Shown: positions 23,460-31,921 of the stretch, piece by piece
Layout: each line of letters opens with the position of its first letter
Numbering within the stretch: position 1 is the first letter of the stretch
Program-made: the position numbers and the translations under genes
NCBI RefSeq assembly: GCF_030064895.1
Contig: NZ_JASJEB010000026.1
Coordinates: 1 to 41,209, forward strand
Direction of reading: 5' to 3'
DNA: 41,209 nucleotides
Source: Crocosphaera sp.
Lineage (GTDB): Bacteria > Cyanobacteriota > Cyanobacteriia > Cyanobacteriales > Microcystaceae
Notes under the pieces: generated by a model
Database searches by the model: none
Told to the model about the DNA's origin: nothing
The model's input: only the letters and a program-made list of their open reading frames with translations

Positions 23460-24359
23460 ATGACTGTTTTATTACCTGCTATTATTCCGGTTGCCTTTAT
23501 TATCATTATTGGAGTTATTGCTGGCAAAACATTAAGCCTTGAGAAACAAACTTTATCCCAATTAATTGTTTATATTTTAGCCCCTGCTTTAATAGCTGAC
23601 AGTTTATACACAACCACTATTTCAGCAGAAAATGCAACCCGATTATTATTAGGGGTATTTATTGTTGCTTTTATTCTTTTTTTGCTGGTTTATTTAATTA
23701 GTTATATTCTCAAATTTCCTCCCATTACTCGTAAAAGTTTAATCGCCACTAGCTTACATCCTAATACTGGTAATATGGGACTACCTTTGGTGGATTTTGC
23801 TTTAGGGGAAGAGGGGTTACAAAGGGCAATTATTTATCTGATTGGTTCCAGTATTTTATTATTTGGTATTGCACCAGCTATCCTCGCCGGAACCAGTTTA
23901 AAACATAGTTTAAAAGTAACTTTCAAATTACCTTTAATGTGGGCAATTTTGGCAGGGCTAACTTTAAGATTTTTTCAAATAAAACTCCCTTTTAATTTAG
24001 GAGAAGCTTTACATATATTAGGTAGAGCGGCTATTCCTGTTGCCTTAATTATTCTGGGTATGGAATTAGTAAAAACAAAATTTAAAGTGACTAAATTTGA
24101 ACTAATTTCTCTTAATTTTAGGTTAGTATTAGCCCCTTTAATTTCTTTACTCATAGGCACAATTATTCAATTACCTCCCTTAGATTTACAAGTTTTTATC
24201 CTACAAAGTGCCATGCCAACCGCAGTAAATACTATTGTTTTAGCAGCAGAATTTGGTGGAGAATCTACCAAAGTTGCTAGGACTATTGTTGTCACAACAT
24301 TACTTAGTTTTCTTACCCTACCTTTAGTTTTATGGGTCGCCGATAACGTAAACTATTAA
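23460..24359 (+). CDS. AEC family (auxin efflux carrier-like) transporter
   Basis: A 299-residue membrane protein with about ten hydrophobic helices. It fits the AEC/MleP family of secondary carriers for organic anions or related solutes (PAIIPVAFIIIIGVIAGK; SLHPNTGNMGLPLVDFALG; the C-terminal SAMPTAVNTIVLAAEFGG with the conserved polar, helix-breaking residues). Substrate cannot be inferred. It stands alone, downstream of the decayed region and convergent with the metal ATPase operon; a hairpin at 24372-24391 lies between. Confidence 0.88.
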   Translation: MTVLLPAIIPVAFIIIIGVIAGKTLSLEKQTLSQLIVYILAPALIADSLYTTTISAENATRLLLGVFIVAFILFLLVYLISYILKFPPITRKSLIATSLHPNTGNMGLPLVDFALGEEGLQRAIIYLIGSSILLFGIAPAILAGTSLKHSLKVTFKLPLMWAILAGLTLRFFQIKLPFNLGEALHILGRAAIPVALIILGMELVKTKFKVTKFELISLNFRLVLAPLISLLIGTIIQLPPLDLQVFILQSAMPTAVNTIVLAAEFGGESTKVARTIVVTTLLSFLTLPLVLWVADNVNY

Positions 24360-24371
24360 GTAGTTAAATAA

Positions 24372-24391
24372 CCCCGCAGTTACTGACGGGG
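24372..24391. terminator. candidate bidirectional terminator
   Basis: CCCCG pairs with CGGGG around a 10-nt loop that can itself form AGT/ACT, located between two convergent genes. On the minus strand it is followed by TTATTTAA. Confidence 0.55.
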
Positions 24392-24407
24392 AGACGGGGA
24401 GTAGGTT

Positions 24408-24839
24408 TTATGGACAAAGTTCAATGGTCCAATTACCAGAATTATCACCCCGAGAACAGGATTGTTGAGTTCCTGCTTCTACTAAACCCCATTGACCTGT
24501 GGATTGATCAAACTCAAACTTAAGTCGGTAACGTAACCCTTTAACCGAATCATCAGGTAAGTTCATTTGAGTTAACATCAAAGTCCTTTTAAAACCTTCT
24601 TGTTCAATTACTTCAATTTCTTGAGAAAAATTTCCCTCAACCGGTTCCTCTTTGTTACCAAATAAGTTTAAGGCGATGGTTTCAGGATCTTCTGCTGTTA
24701 ATTCTCCTTCAAGTTTACTAAGATCAACAGGACGGTAAGATTCTTCTTTCCCTAAAGGACTATTCTGGGCAGTACAACCCATCATAATTAAGCAAACACC
24801 AAAACCCAATGCTATCGATCGCCAGGAATATTTATTCAT
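24408..24839 (-). CDS. small lipoprotein, last gene of the metal ATPase operon
   Basis: A 143-residue protein. The start MNKYSWRS at 24839 is chosen because it gives a signal peptide with lipobox-like IMMGC (Cys22); an in-frame ATG 30 bp upstream would bury it. The mature domain is beta-rich (EIEVIEQEGFKRTLMLTQMN, LRYRLKFEFDQSTGQWGLVEAG) with three further Cys residues. The start overlaps the end of the upstream DUF5132 gene by 8 bp, implying translational coupling. Family not recognised. Confidence 0.75.
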   Translation of the reverse strand: MNKYSWRSIALGFGVCLIMMGCTAQNSPLGKEESYRPVDLSKLEGELTAEDPETIALNLFGNKEEPVEGNFSQEIEVIEQEGFKRTLMLTQMNLPDDSVKGLRYRLKFEFDQSTGQWGLVEAGTQQSCSRGDNSGNWTIELCP

Positions 24840-25068
24840 CGATTTTTTGATTTTTATCTGACATTTCATAAGACAAATATATACCAGTTTTGATCACAGA
24901 CTTAATGATCGGACGAGCATATTTAGCAGCAGCAGGAAGAGCAATAGTCCCTAATAAAATTGCTCCTAAACCTACCACACCACTAGAATCACCCTTATGA
25001 TGGTGATCGTCGATGATTTCTTTTAAGTGTAGGCTAAAAACCGATTTATCCCAGTGAATAGGTGACAT
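24832..25068 (-). CDS. DUF5132 family small membrane protein
   Basis: A 78-residue protein with one hydrophobic segment (VVGLGAILLGTIALPAAAKYARP) followed by IIKSVIKTGIYLSYEMSDKNQ, the pattern I recall for DUF5132, a family often coded beside HMA-domain P-type ATPases. The N-terminal DDHHHKGD is His-rich and could bind metal. It is 26 bp downstream of the ATPase gene, in the same operon. Confidence 0.75.
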   Translation of the reverse strand: MSPIHWDKSVFSLHLKEIIDDHHHKGDSSGVVGLGAILLGTIALPAAAKYARPIIKSVIKTGIYLSYEMSDKNQKIDE

Positions 25069-25094
25069 GAGTAGACAACTCCTAAATAGAAAAG

Positions 25095-27209
25095 TTAACT
25101 GCTTTCTAGCTGATGTTGAACCAAAGGCCGTAAACTATTTAATCCGGCGGCGATCGCAGTGCCATTATGGATGAGGGTGGCTAATAATGGGTTAAGGCCA
25201 ACGCTGGTGGCCAAACCTAACGCCGCTAAGTTGGGGGCAACCACCATCAAAGTATTTTGATTAATTAAAGCTTTGGTAGCTTTGGCAATGGCGATCGCTT
25301 CTAACAAGTCCATCAAGTTATTGTTCATCAACACCACATCGGCGGTATCTCTGGCAATCTCGGACCCGTTTTCAAAGGAAATGGAGACATCTGCATAGGC
25401 CAAGGCCACTGAGTCGTTGAGTCCATCTCCCACAAAAGCGACGGTTTTACACCCATTATGCAAGTCACGGACAATTTTTGCCTTATCTTCGGGAAACGCC
25501 TCTGCATGGACGTTAGAGAGGGGAATCTGTAAACGTTCGGCCACTTCTGTTGCCCTGGTTTGGTTGTCTCCTGTGAGAAGATTGACCTCGATATCATAGT
25601 CTTTCTGTAAGCGTTGGATTAATTTGGTACTTTCGGGACGCAGGGGGTCGGTATAGTAGATAATGCCCTGAAATTCTCCATCACAGGCTACATAAATGGG
25701 TGATAAAGCCGATTTTTCTTGCATTTGAGGGGTTTCTTGGATGGCTACCCCTTTACTGATTAATAGTTTTTGACTGCCCACTAACACGGTTTTCCCTGCA
25801 ATAGTGGCTACCATCCCTAACCCTACTTCGTAGTCCCAATGGTCACGGGGTAAGATATTAATGTTCTCCTGTTGGGCATATTTAGCGATCGCTTCGGCAA
25901 TGGGGTGAGTAATGCGTTGTTCCGTGGATGCTGCTAATTGAAGCAGGGTGTTGGCATTTACTGTTTCTGTGACGGTTTCTACCCCCATAACTTGAATATT
26001 GCCTTCTGTGAGGGTTCCGGTTTTATCGAAGACAATGGTATCAATTTCTGATAATAGTTCTAAGGTACGACCACTTCTGACTAAAATGCCGTGACGGGTG
26101 GTATGATTTAAAGCCCCTAAAAAGGCGGTGGGAATGGAAACCCTAATACCTGTTACAAAATCTAAGGTAAGAATAGAAGCCACTCTTTGGGGATCTTGGG
26201 TAACAATTAAAATTAGGCCAGCTAAACATAGGGATGGCATCATTAATTGTTCTGCTAAATTGGCTGCGTAGTTAGCCATGCGAGTGTCATGGACGGGGGC
26301 TTTTTCGAGTAGTTGAATACTAGCTGCTGCACGGGTTTTTTCTCCTACTTTGTCACATTTTATGCGAATTTCCCCTGATCTTAATAGGGTAGAGGCATAA
26401 ACATCAGTCTCTATTTCTGCCACAACGGGCATTGATTCTCCTGTTAATTGTTGTTGATCAATGATGGCTTTTCCTTTAATTACTTTGCCATCAACGGGAA
26501 TTCTTTCTCCTGGATAGACTACTACAATATCCCCTATTTCTACTCCATTACTTTCTACATGAATAATTTTATTATCTCTTTCTACCCAAGCAAAATGGCC
26601 AATAGTATCTAATAAATTGTTGGTTTTTATTTCTGTGGATCGGGCGGTTTTTTCACGAATAATATCTCCTAGTTCGTGTAGGGTAATTACTAATGCTGGT
26701 GTTACCATTTGTCCTTGCAAACCGCTAAAAATTAGGGCTAAACTATCTAAACAATCGATGTTTATTGTTTGCTTATTAGATAAACTTTCGTAAGCTCTTT
26801 TTACCACAGGAAAAGCTGCTTTTAGTAGGATTAAACTAGCAACTAATTTCAAGCCAGGAATGGGTAATTTGCTGGCTCCAAATGCTAATATTGTGGCTAA
26901 ACTAGGAAGGGTTAAAGTTGACCATTCTTCTAGATTTTTTTTCTTTTCTTTTTTGATGATTAAATTATAATTTGTTTCGGCTTTTTCTATAATATCAACG
27001 ATGTATTCCTCAATTTTATACTCTTTTTTGAAATTATAATCAATCACAACAGAAGCTGCCCAATCATTTAAGCGAACTTTTTCAATACCATTTGCTGCTT
27101 TTAAAAGCTGTTTAAGACGTAAAGCAAAACGCCGATCATAGCTTAAACGATGAATACGAAAGCGGACTCTTCCAGGTATATGATGAACGATCTGGGGAAT
27201 AGTCTTCAT
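25095..27209 (-). CDS. heavy-metal P1B-type ATPase without the CPx motif
   Basis: A 704-residue P-type ATPase. The N-terminus (1-80) is an HMA_2-like domain (VHHIPGRVRFRIHRLSYDRR) without a CxxC metal site. Catalytic motifs are intact: TGES 256-259, DKTGT with phosphorylated Asp395, THPIAEAI, GLGMV, and GDGLNDSVALAYADVSIS. The transmembrane segment that should hold CPC, CPH or SPC reads LDFVTGIRVSIPTAFLGAL (349-367), so the usual metal-ligand Cys is absent. This variant resembles Mycobacterium CtpC-like subgroups and argues against a standard Cu or Zn exporter. It is the second gene of a four-gene operon. Confidence 0.92.
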   Translation of the reverse strand: MKTIPQIVHHIPGRVRFRIHRLSYDRRFALRLKQLLKAANGIEKVRLNDWAASVVIDYNFKKEYKIEEYIVDIIEKAETNYNLIIKKEKKKNLEEWSTLTLPSLATILAFGASKLPIPGLKLVASLILLKAAFPVVKRAYESLSNKQTINIDCLDSLALIFSGLQGQMVTPALVITLHELGDIIREKTARSTEIKTNNLLDTIGHFAWVERDNKIIHVESNGVEIGDIVVVYPGERIPVDGKVIKGKAIIDQQQLTGESMPVVAEIETDVYASTLLRSGEIRIKCDKVGEKTRAAASIQLLEKAPVHDTRMANYAANLAEQLMMPSLCLAGLILIVTQDPQRVASILTLDFVTGIRVSIPTAFLGALNHTTRHGILVRSGRTLELLSEIDTIVFDKTGTLTEGNIQVMGVETVTETVNANTLLQLAASTEQRITHPIAEAIAKYAQQENINILPRDHWDYEVGLGMVATIAGKTVLVGSQKLLISKGVAIQETPQMQEKSALSPIYVACDGEFQGIIYYTDPLRPESTKLIQRLQKDYDIEVNLLTGDNQTRATEVAERLQIPLSNVHAEAFPEDKAKIVRDLHNGCKTVAFVGDGLNDSVALAYADVSISFENGSEIARDTADVVLMNNNLMDLLEAIAIAKATKALINQNTLMVVAPNLAALGLATSVGLNPLLATLIHNGTAIAAGLNSLRPLVQHQLESS

Positions 27210-27248
27210 GGAGATTGTTTAGATTTTCAATGAGCTTATTTTTCGATT

Positions 27249-27785
27249 TTATGAGACAGTTTGTTCTGCTTTATTCATAATATTTAGTAAACGTAAACCT
27301 AATTCTACATCAGATAATCCTTGCGCCTCATAATTAATCACTATTGAAGCTGCCGGACGATTAATACGGCACTTGATCACATGATCATCTTCTTCCAATA
27401 GTTGGGATAAAACCCGACAAAATTCTATATCCTGGGCTAGTCTGGGAATTTTAACCCGTATTCTTCCAGGAACAGAGTGAATAATAGTATATTTGCTATT
27501 TTCTTCCCTTTCTGTTTCTAAACGTCCGTTAGAGCTAGTGGTAGCTGTTACTGGAGTTATCTTTTTGAGATTAACAAAAATTTGACGAGAAATACTGGCA
27601 ATGGCTAAATTAACAATCAGCGCGTTAGCCCCTCTCAATTGTAAACGACTCGTAATAAAAATCCCCAGAATAACCGGAAGAATCATCTCAACTTCGCTAT
27701 GATCGTTTAAAAACTGGATGAGTTTTTCTTCTGCTTCTTGCAATTTTATGCCATCAGTTGTTGCAACCGAAGCTTGATCTATCAT
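27249..27785 (-). CDS. HMA_2-domain membrane protein, first gene of the metal ATPase operon
   Basis: A 178-residue protein. Residues about 35-80 form a membrane hairpin (VEMILPVILGIFI, then GANALIVNLAIASISRQIF). The C-terminal part (IHSVPGRIRVKIPRLAQDIEF, CRVLSQLLEEDDHVIKCRIN, RPAASIVINYE) is an HMA_2-like ferredoxin-fold domain without CxxC, closely similar to the N-terminus of the downstream ATPase. It lies 39 bp upstream of that ATPase. It may serve as a partner or targeting subunit. Confidence 0.82.
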   Translation of the reverse strand: MIDQASVATTDGIKLQEAEEKLIQFLNDHSEVEMILPVILGIFITSRLQLRGANALIVNLAIASISRQIFVNLKKITPVTATTSSNGRLETEREENSKYTIIHSVPGRIRVKIPRLAQDIEFCRVLSQLLEEDDHVIKCRINRPAASIVINYEAQGLSDVELGLRLLNIMNKAEQTVS

Positions 27786-27971
27786 TCTTTATTTCCCTTG
27801 CAGTTCGGCCTTTAATACAGTTAATTTCCTATGGGAAGATCAACTCTATAGTTATATATTAATGATAATTGATCTTATATAGATTAATCAACTTGAAAAG
27901 AATAGCAACTTTATTCTGGTCTTATCCGTCTTTATGCTTAATTTTAAATTAGCTTATTTATTTGCTTGTTC

Positions 27972-29843
27972 ATGATGAATATGGTAAAAGACAGGAGATT
28001 TATCCTGATATCTTTGTTATTTGCCCTAGTTTCTCTGTCTTACGGGTTTCTTGTTATCAAAGACTTTCTGCATCCTTTAGTGGGAAGTGGAGATACTTCT
28101 CAATGGTCTTACATTGGTTATTATTTTGCGAAAAACCTAAGTTTTAATCCTTTTCCTCATTTGAACTTAGTTAGTGACCAAGTCTTTTACCCCTATGGTA
28201 CCAATCATGTTTTTCAATCTTGGATGATCGAAGAAAATATGATTTATTCTCTTCTTTTCTCCTGGTTTGGTTCGGGTCCTTGGTTACAGTTTATTACCTT
28301 TTTTTCTGTTTTGTTGAGTGCGTTGGGAGTCACTGCTTTATTAACAGTAGATTATGGATTAATTCGGGCTAGTGGATCTGGATTAATTATCACATTTTTT
28401 AATTTTTATAGTATTCATAAATATCCTCATCATCTTAATTTTTGTTTCTTGCATTGGACTATTTTGAGCTTTGTTGCTGACTTTTTAATAGTCAAAAAAG
28501 TGTTTCTTAGGGAATTTATTCCATTACGATTAATCTTAGTAAGAATTGCTTTAATTTTTCTCTGTTTAGGTCAAGATTTAGGTTATGTCGCTGGTTATGC
28601 TTTAATGTCTTTAACCGTTTCACTTTCCTGGATCTTTTTATTAATGGTTTATCGAGAAATTAGTGAAAGAATATCAATTATAGAAATTACTTATAATGTC
28701 TGGAAAGACTACAAAGAAGAATTTAGACAATTTCCTCGTCAATGTTTATTATTAATAGCAATCATCGGTATTTCTGGATTTCTTTATGTTCCGATTGTTC
28801 TACAAATTTTCCAGGAAGCACAAAGACCTGAATTTGCCAATATTCCTACCCATGTAGTAACTTGGACCAATCCTTTAAGATTATTTATTCCTTGGTTACC
28901 TAACTTAAATCCTGAACCTCGTTATCGAGATACTTTTAAAGATTTAATCGAAGGAGATGCTTTAGGAGAAGGTAGTATTGGCTGGTTTTTATTAATTATT
29001 GGTTTAGGGGGACTTTGGCAGTTTCGCCGTAAAATCGCTATATATATTCCTCTAATTATAATTCTTTTACTGTGTCTTTTTTACCATACCGACTATTTCC
29101 CTACCCTAAAAATATTTCCTTGGTTTAGCTTTCATCGCATCGCAGGTAGAAGTAGCGTTATTTATCCAATTATTTTTACTCTTTTCTCTCTAGGAATTAC
29201 TTTTAATCATCTACGTCATCCCCTGAGAAAAATCTTAACTATTCTTCTTGTTTGTTTAGCTTGTGCGGAACTTTATACCGGTTATTCTTTTAAGCAAGGC
29301 TATAAAACATTACCGTTAGCTCAGGAATTTTATGATTACATGAACTTTGTCAAAAATCAGCCATCACAAGCAGTTTTAGATTATCCTTTCTGTGTCACAG
29401 GTGGGAATACAGTGGGTTCAAGAGAAGGATTATGTCCTTATTATGGTGAGTTAAATACCTTACACGCCAATAAAATATTTCATGAGAAAAAAGTTGTTGG
29501 ACAATATTTTGGTCGTCTCCATTCTTCACAAATTGTACCCTTTATAGAAACCGGATGGGATCAATTATTCAGTGTTACTCAGCAAGGTCAATGTTTTAAT
29601 CAACAACAGTGGACATTTTTTGAGGACTTTTACAAGTATAATGATTTTGCAGGTATTAATCTTTATGTTGATTTGTTGCCTCAAAAGTGTTTGCCTGAAT
29701 TCTATCAAAGATTAGGTGAACCTGCTATTGAAGCCAATTTACCCAATGCTAGGCGCGCGCAATTTATTCCAAAACCTGAAAGTTTAAGAAATCAAGTTAA
29801 CAAAAATTTAGGGAAAACCATAAAATTGGAATTACCTTCTTAG
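27972..29843 (+). CDS. polytopic GT-C-like membrane protein
   Basis: A 623-residue membrane protein with about eleven hydrophobic helices and a soluble C-terminal domain of about 180 residues. The ATG at 27972 is used; a TTG two codons upstream is possible. After the first helix comes a loop with GSGDTSQWSYIGYYF, then NPFPH, then FYPYGTNHVFQSW; an acidic motif followed by a PYG motif is what I associate with GT-C glycosyltransferases and DUF6311-like proteins. No exact family is claimed. A role in polysaccharide or glycolipid assembly is possible. It is divergent from the metal ATPase operon. Confidence 0.7.
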   Translation: MMNMVKDRRFILISLLFALVSLSYGFLVIKDFLHPLVGSGDTSQWSYIGYYFAKNLSFNPFPHLNLVSDQVFYPYGTNHVFQSWMIEENMIYSLLFSWFGSGPWLQFITFFSVLLSALGVTALLTVDYGLIRASGSGLIITFFNFYSIHKYPHHLNFCFLHWTILSFVADFLIVKKVFLREFIPLRLILVRIALIFLCLGQDLGYVAGYALMSLTVSLSWIFLLMVYREISERISIIEITYNVWKDYKEEFRQFPRQCLLLIAIIGISGFLYVPIVLQIFQEAQRPEFANIPTHVVTWTNPLRLFIPWLPNLNPEPRYRDTFKDLIEGDALGEGSIGWFLLIIGLGGLWQFRRKIAIYIPLIIILLLCLFYHTDYFPTLKIFPWFSFHRIAGRSSVIYPIIFTLFSLGITFNHLRHPLRKILTILLVCLACAELYTGYSFKQGYKTLPLAQEFYDYMNFVKNQPSQAVLDYPFCVTGGNTVGSREGLCPYYGELNTLHANKIFHEKKVVGQYFGRLHSSQIVPFIETGWDQLFSVTQQGQCFNQQQWTFFEDFYKYNDFAGINLYVDLLPQKCLPEFYQRLGEPAIEANLPNARRAQFIPKPESLRNQVNKNLGKTIKLELPS

Positions 29844-29868
29844 GGAGTTAGAGGTTATTTATATTAAC

Positions 29869-29975
29869 TATAGCAGTCGCCAAGGCTATTAGGACATTTT
29901 TCTGTTGCCTGTTGCCTGTTGCCTGTTGCCTTAAAATACAATTTATGTGTCCTAACTAACCTGTCTATTGCTATA
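29869..29975. mobile_element. 107-bp MITE-like element, copy 2
   Basis: Same sequence as 20354-20460 by eye over its full length, including four GTTGCCT units. It lies between the GT-C-like gene and queE. The flanks differ from those of copy 1, so the boundaries TATAGCA and TGCTATA are well defined. Confidence 0.75.
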
Positions 29976-30005
29976 AAATAAGTTTTATCCTAACTTCTGA
30001 CTTTC

Positions 30006-30647
30006 CTAACGAACCCCCAAAAATTTATGAGTTTGTAAACTCATGCGCCATTGAGAATGGTTGAGAATATAATCAAAAATTAGGTCTTTACTTTCGGGAT
30101 GATTCCATTCAGGTTGTAAGTATTTAATGGTTTCAGGAGGAACCTTTTTTGCTTGTTCTTCGGCCCAATTTAAGTCCTCTTCGTTAGCAATGACAACCTT
30201 TAGTTCGTTAACCTGGGAATATATACTTTTATGGGGAAGTTTAAAAGGTTTGGGGGAAAAAGTTACCCAGTCAAACTCTCCACTAAAAGGATGGGCCCCT
30301 GATGTTTCTAAATGAACCCGTAACCGTAACTTTTCTAACGCCTTAGTTAAGGGCGATAAGTCATACATCAAGGGTTCTCCTCCTGTAATTACTACCATGA
30401 AAGGGTTAGCTTTTTGAGAGGCTTCTGCTAACATTTTAGTAGACTGTTGAGGATATGTTTTGCTAGTCCAGGACTCTTTTTGATCACACCAAGGACAATG
30501 AACATCACACCCTGCTAAACGAATGAAAAAAGCATTTGTCCCTGTCCAGGTTCCTTCCCCCTGTAAGGAGTGAAAGGTCTCTACAATGGGATAATTAACT
30601 AATTGGGGTGCGATCGCTTTTTTGCTCACTGACGCTAAACTATTCAT
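30006..30647 (-). CDS. queE: 7-carboxy-7-deazaguanine synthase QueE
   Basis: A 213-residue radical-SAM enzyme that contracts 6-carboxytetrahydropterin to 7-carboxy-7-deazaguanine in the preQ0/queuosine pathway. The N-terminal ETFHSLQGEGTWTG is the family signature. The cluster motif is GCDVHCPWC (CX3CX2C), followed by VVITGGEPLMYD, LETSGAHPF and FSPKPFK. Length is typical of the shorter bacterial forms. It is divergent from the CAP lipoprotein gene by 50 bp. No other queuosine genes are in the window. Confidence 0.95.
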   Translation of the reverse strand: MNSLASVSKKAIAPQLVNYPIVETFHSLQGEGTWTGTNAFFIRLAGCDVHCPWCDQKESWTSKTYPQQSTKMLAEASQKANPFMVVITGGEPLMYDLSPLTKALEKLRLRVHLETSGAHPFSGEFDWVTFSPKPFKLPHKSIYSQVNELKVVIANEEDLNWAEEQAKKVPPETIKYLQPEWNHPESKDLIFDYILNHSQWRMSLQTHKFLGVR

Positions 30648-30697
30648 ACTCTATTCTTAACACTCCTAACAATTTTAACTGTTTTTTCTGTTGCCCT

Positions 30698-31729
30698 ATG
30701 AAAAATCATTCTTATCAACGCTTATTTACTTTTTGTTTGTTGACATTGGGTTTAATGGCTTGTGAGTCTCTTGAACCTATCGCTATTCAAAATATTCCTA
30801 TCACTGAAACCACACCTTCTAATCCTCCTCCTAGTTTAACCGATCCTGCACTTCTAAAAACACTGGAAAAAGCAACTTACCGAGAAATTAATCAATATCG
30901 TTTATCTAAAAATTTACCACCCTTAAAACTTAATCCTCAAATTAGTCAACAAGCTAGAATTCATAGTGAAAGAATTGCTGCTGGTATCATTCCTATTAGT
31001 GAGCAAAATTTAGAAAAACGATTAGAAATTATTGGTTTAAGTACCCCCCATGAAAATGGAGCAGAAAATTTAGCTACCCATAAAAATGATTATGACCCTG
31101 TTCAAGCCACTCTAAAACAGTGGTTAAATGATCCCAAAACTGTGAAAAATATTGAAGGCAAATACGATGAAACTGGAATTGGTATAGCACAAAATAGTAA
31201 AGGAGAATATTATTTTACACAAATATTTATAAAAGGAAAGCCTTCTATTATTGCCCGTTCTCCTGAAGTTAGTAATAGTTTAGAACCCTGGAAAAAATCA
31301 GATATTTTAATAGAAAATGCTAGTCAAAATGGTCAATTTTTAGTTGCCCTAGAAGAAGAAATAAACCGTAAAGTTAATCAGTATCGTCTTTCCAAAAATT
31401 TACCCCCATTAACAATGAATGCGGAAATTAGTTATGTTGCTAGACAACATAGCCGAGATATGGCAAACAAAAAAACAACCTTTAGTCATGATGGTTTTGA
31501 TAAGAGAGCCGAAGCAGTGGGAAAAACGATTCCATATCGTTCTTTTGCAGAAAACTTAGCTTACATAAAAGGCTATCCTAACTTAGCTGATGTCGCAGTT
31601 GAAGGATGGATAAATAGTCAAGGTCATCGTGAAGCTATGGAAGGTAATTTTAATTTAACTGGGGTAGGAATTGCTAAAAATGCTGATGGGGAATACTATT
31701 TTACTCAGTTATTTTTATTAGAAAGATAA
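30698..31729 (+). CDS. lipoprotein with two CAP/SCP domains
   Basis: A 343-residue protein. The ATG at 30698 gives a signal peptide with lipobox LMAC (Cys22). Two tandem CAP (SCP/PR1) domains follow. The second (about 220-343) keeps the family pocket: FSHDGFDKRA, FAENLAY and GWINSQGHREAMEGNF. The first (about 55-200) lacks the FSH histidine (reads IIPISEQNLEKR) but keeps GAENLATH and a shortened tail, so it is probably a degenerate copy. The repeated words NQYRLSKNLPPL and GEYYFTQ show internal duplication. Exact role unknown. Confidence 0.88.
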   Translation: MKNHSYQRLFTFCLLTLGLMACESLEPIAIQNIPITETTPSNPPPSLTDPALLKTLEKATYREINQYRLSKNLPPLKLNPQISQQARIHSERIAAGIIPISEQNLEKRLEIIGLSTPHENGAENLATHKNDYDPVQATLKQWLNDPKTVKNIEGKYDETGIGIAQNSKGEYYFTQIFIKGKPSIIARSPEVSNSLEPWKKSDILIENASQNGQFLVALEEEINRKVNQYRLSKNLPPLTMNAEISYVARQHSRDMANKKTTFSHDGFDKRAEAVGKTIPYRSFAENLAYIKGYPNLADVAVEGWINSQGHREAMEGNFNLTGVGIAKNADGEYYFTQLFLLER

Positions 31730-31921
31730 ACATTTATAGTAATTAATAATTGTAAATTGATTAGTAAGTATTAAGTTATGATTTGTCAAAGATAAACTTA
31801 AATATAACGCGTAAAAATTAAATTGAATTCAAAAGCTAAACCATGAAAAATCAACGCTGACAAGTTACATAATTTGTTAAAATAGATACAGATAAATTTA
31901 CCTCTACATTTAACAAAAATT

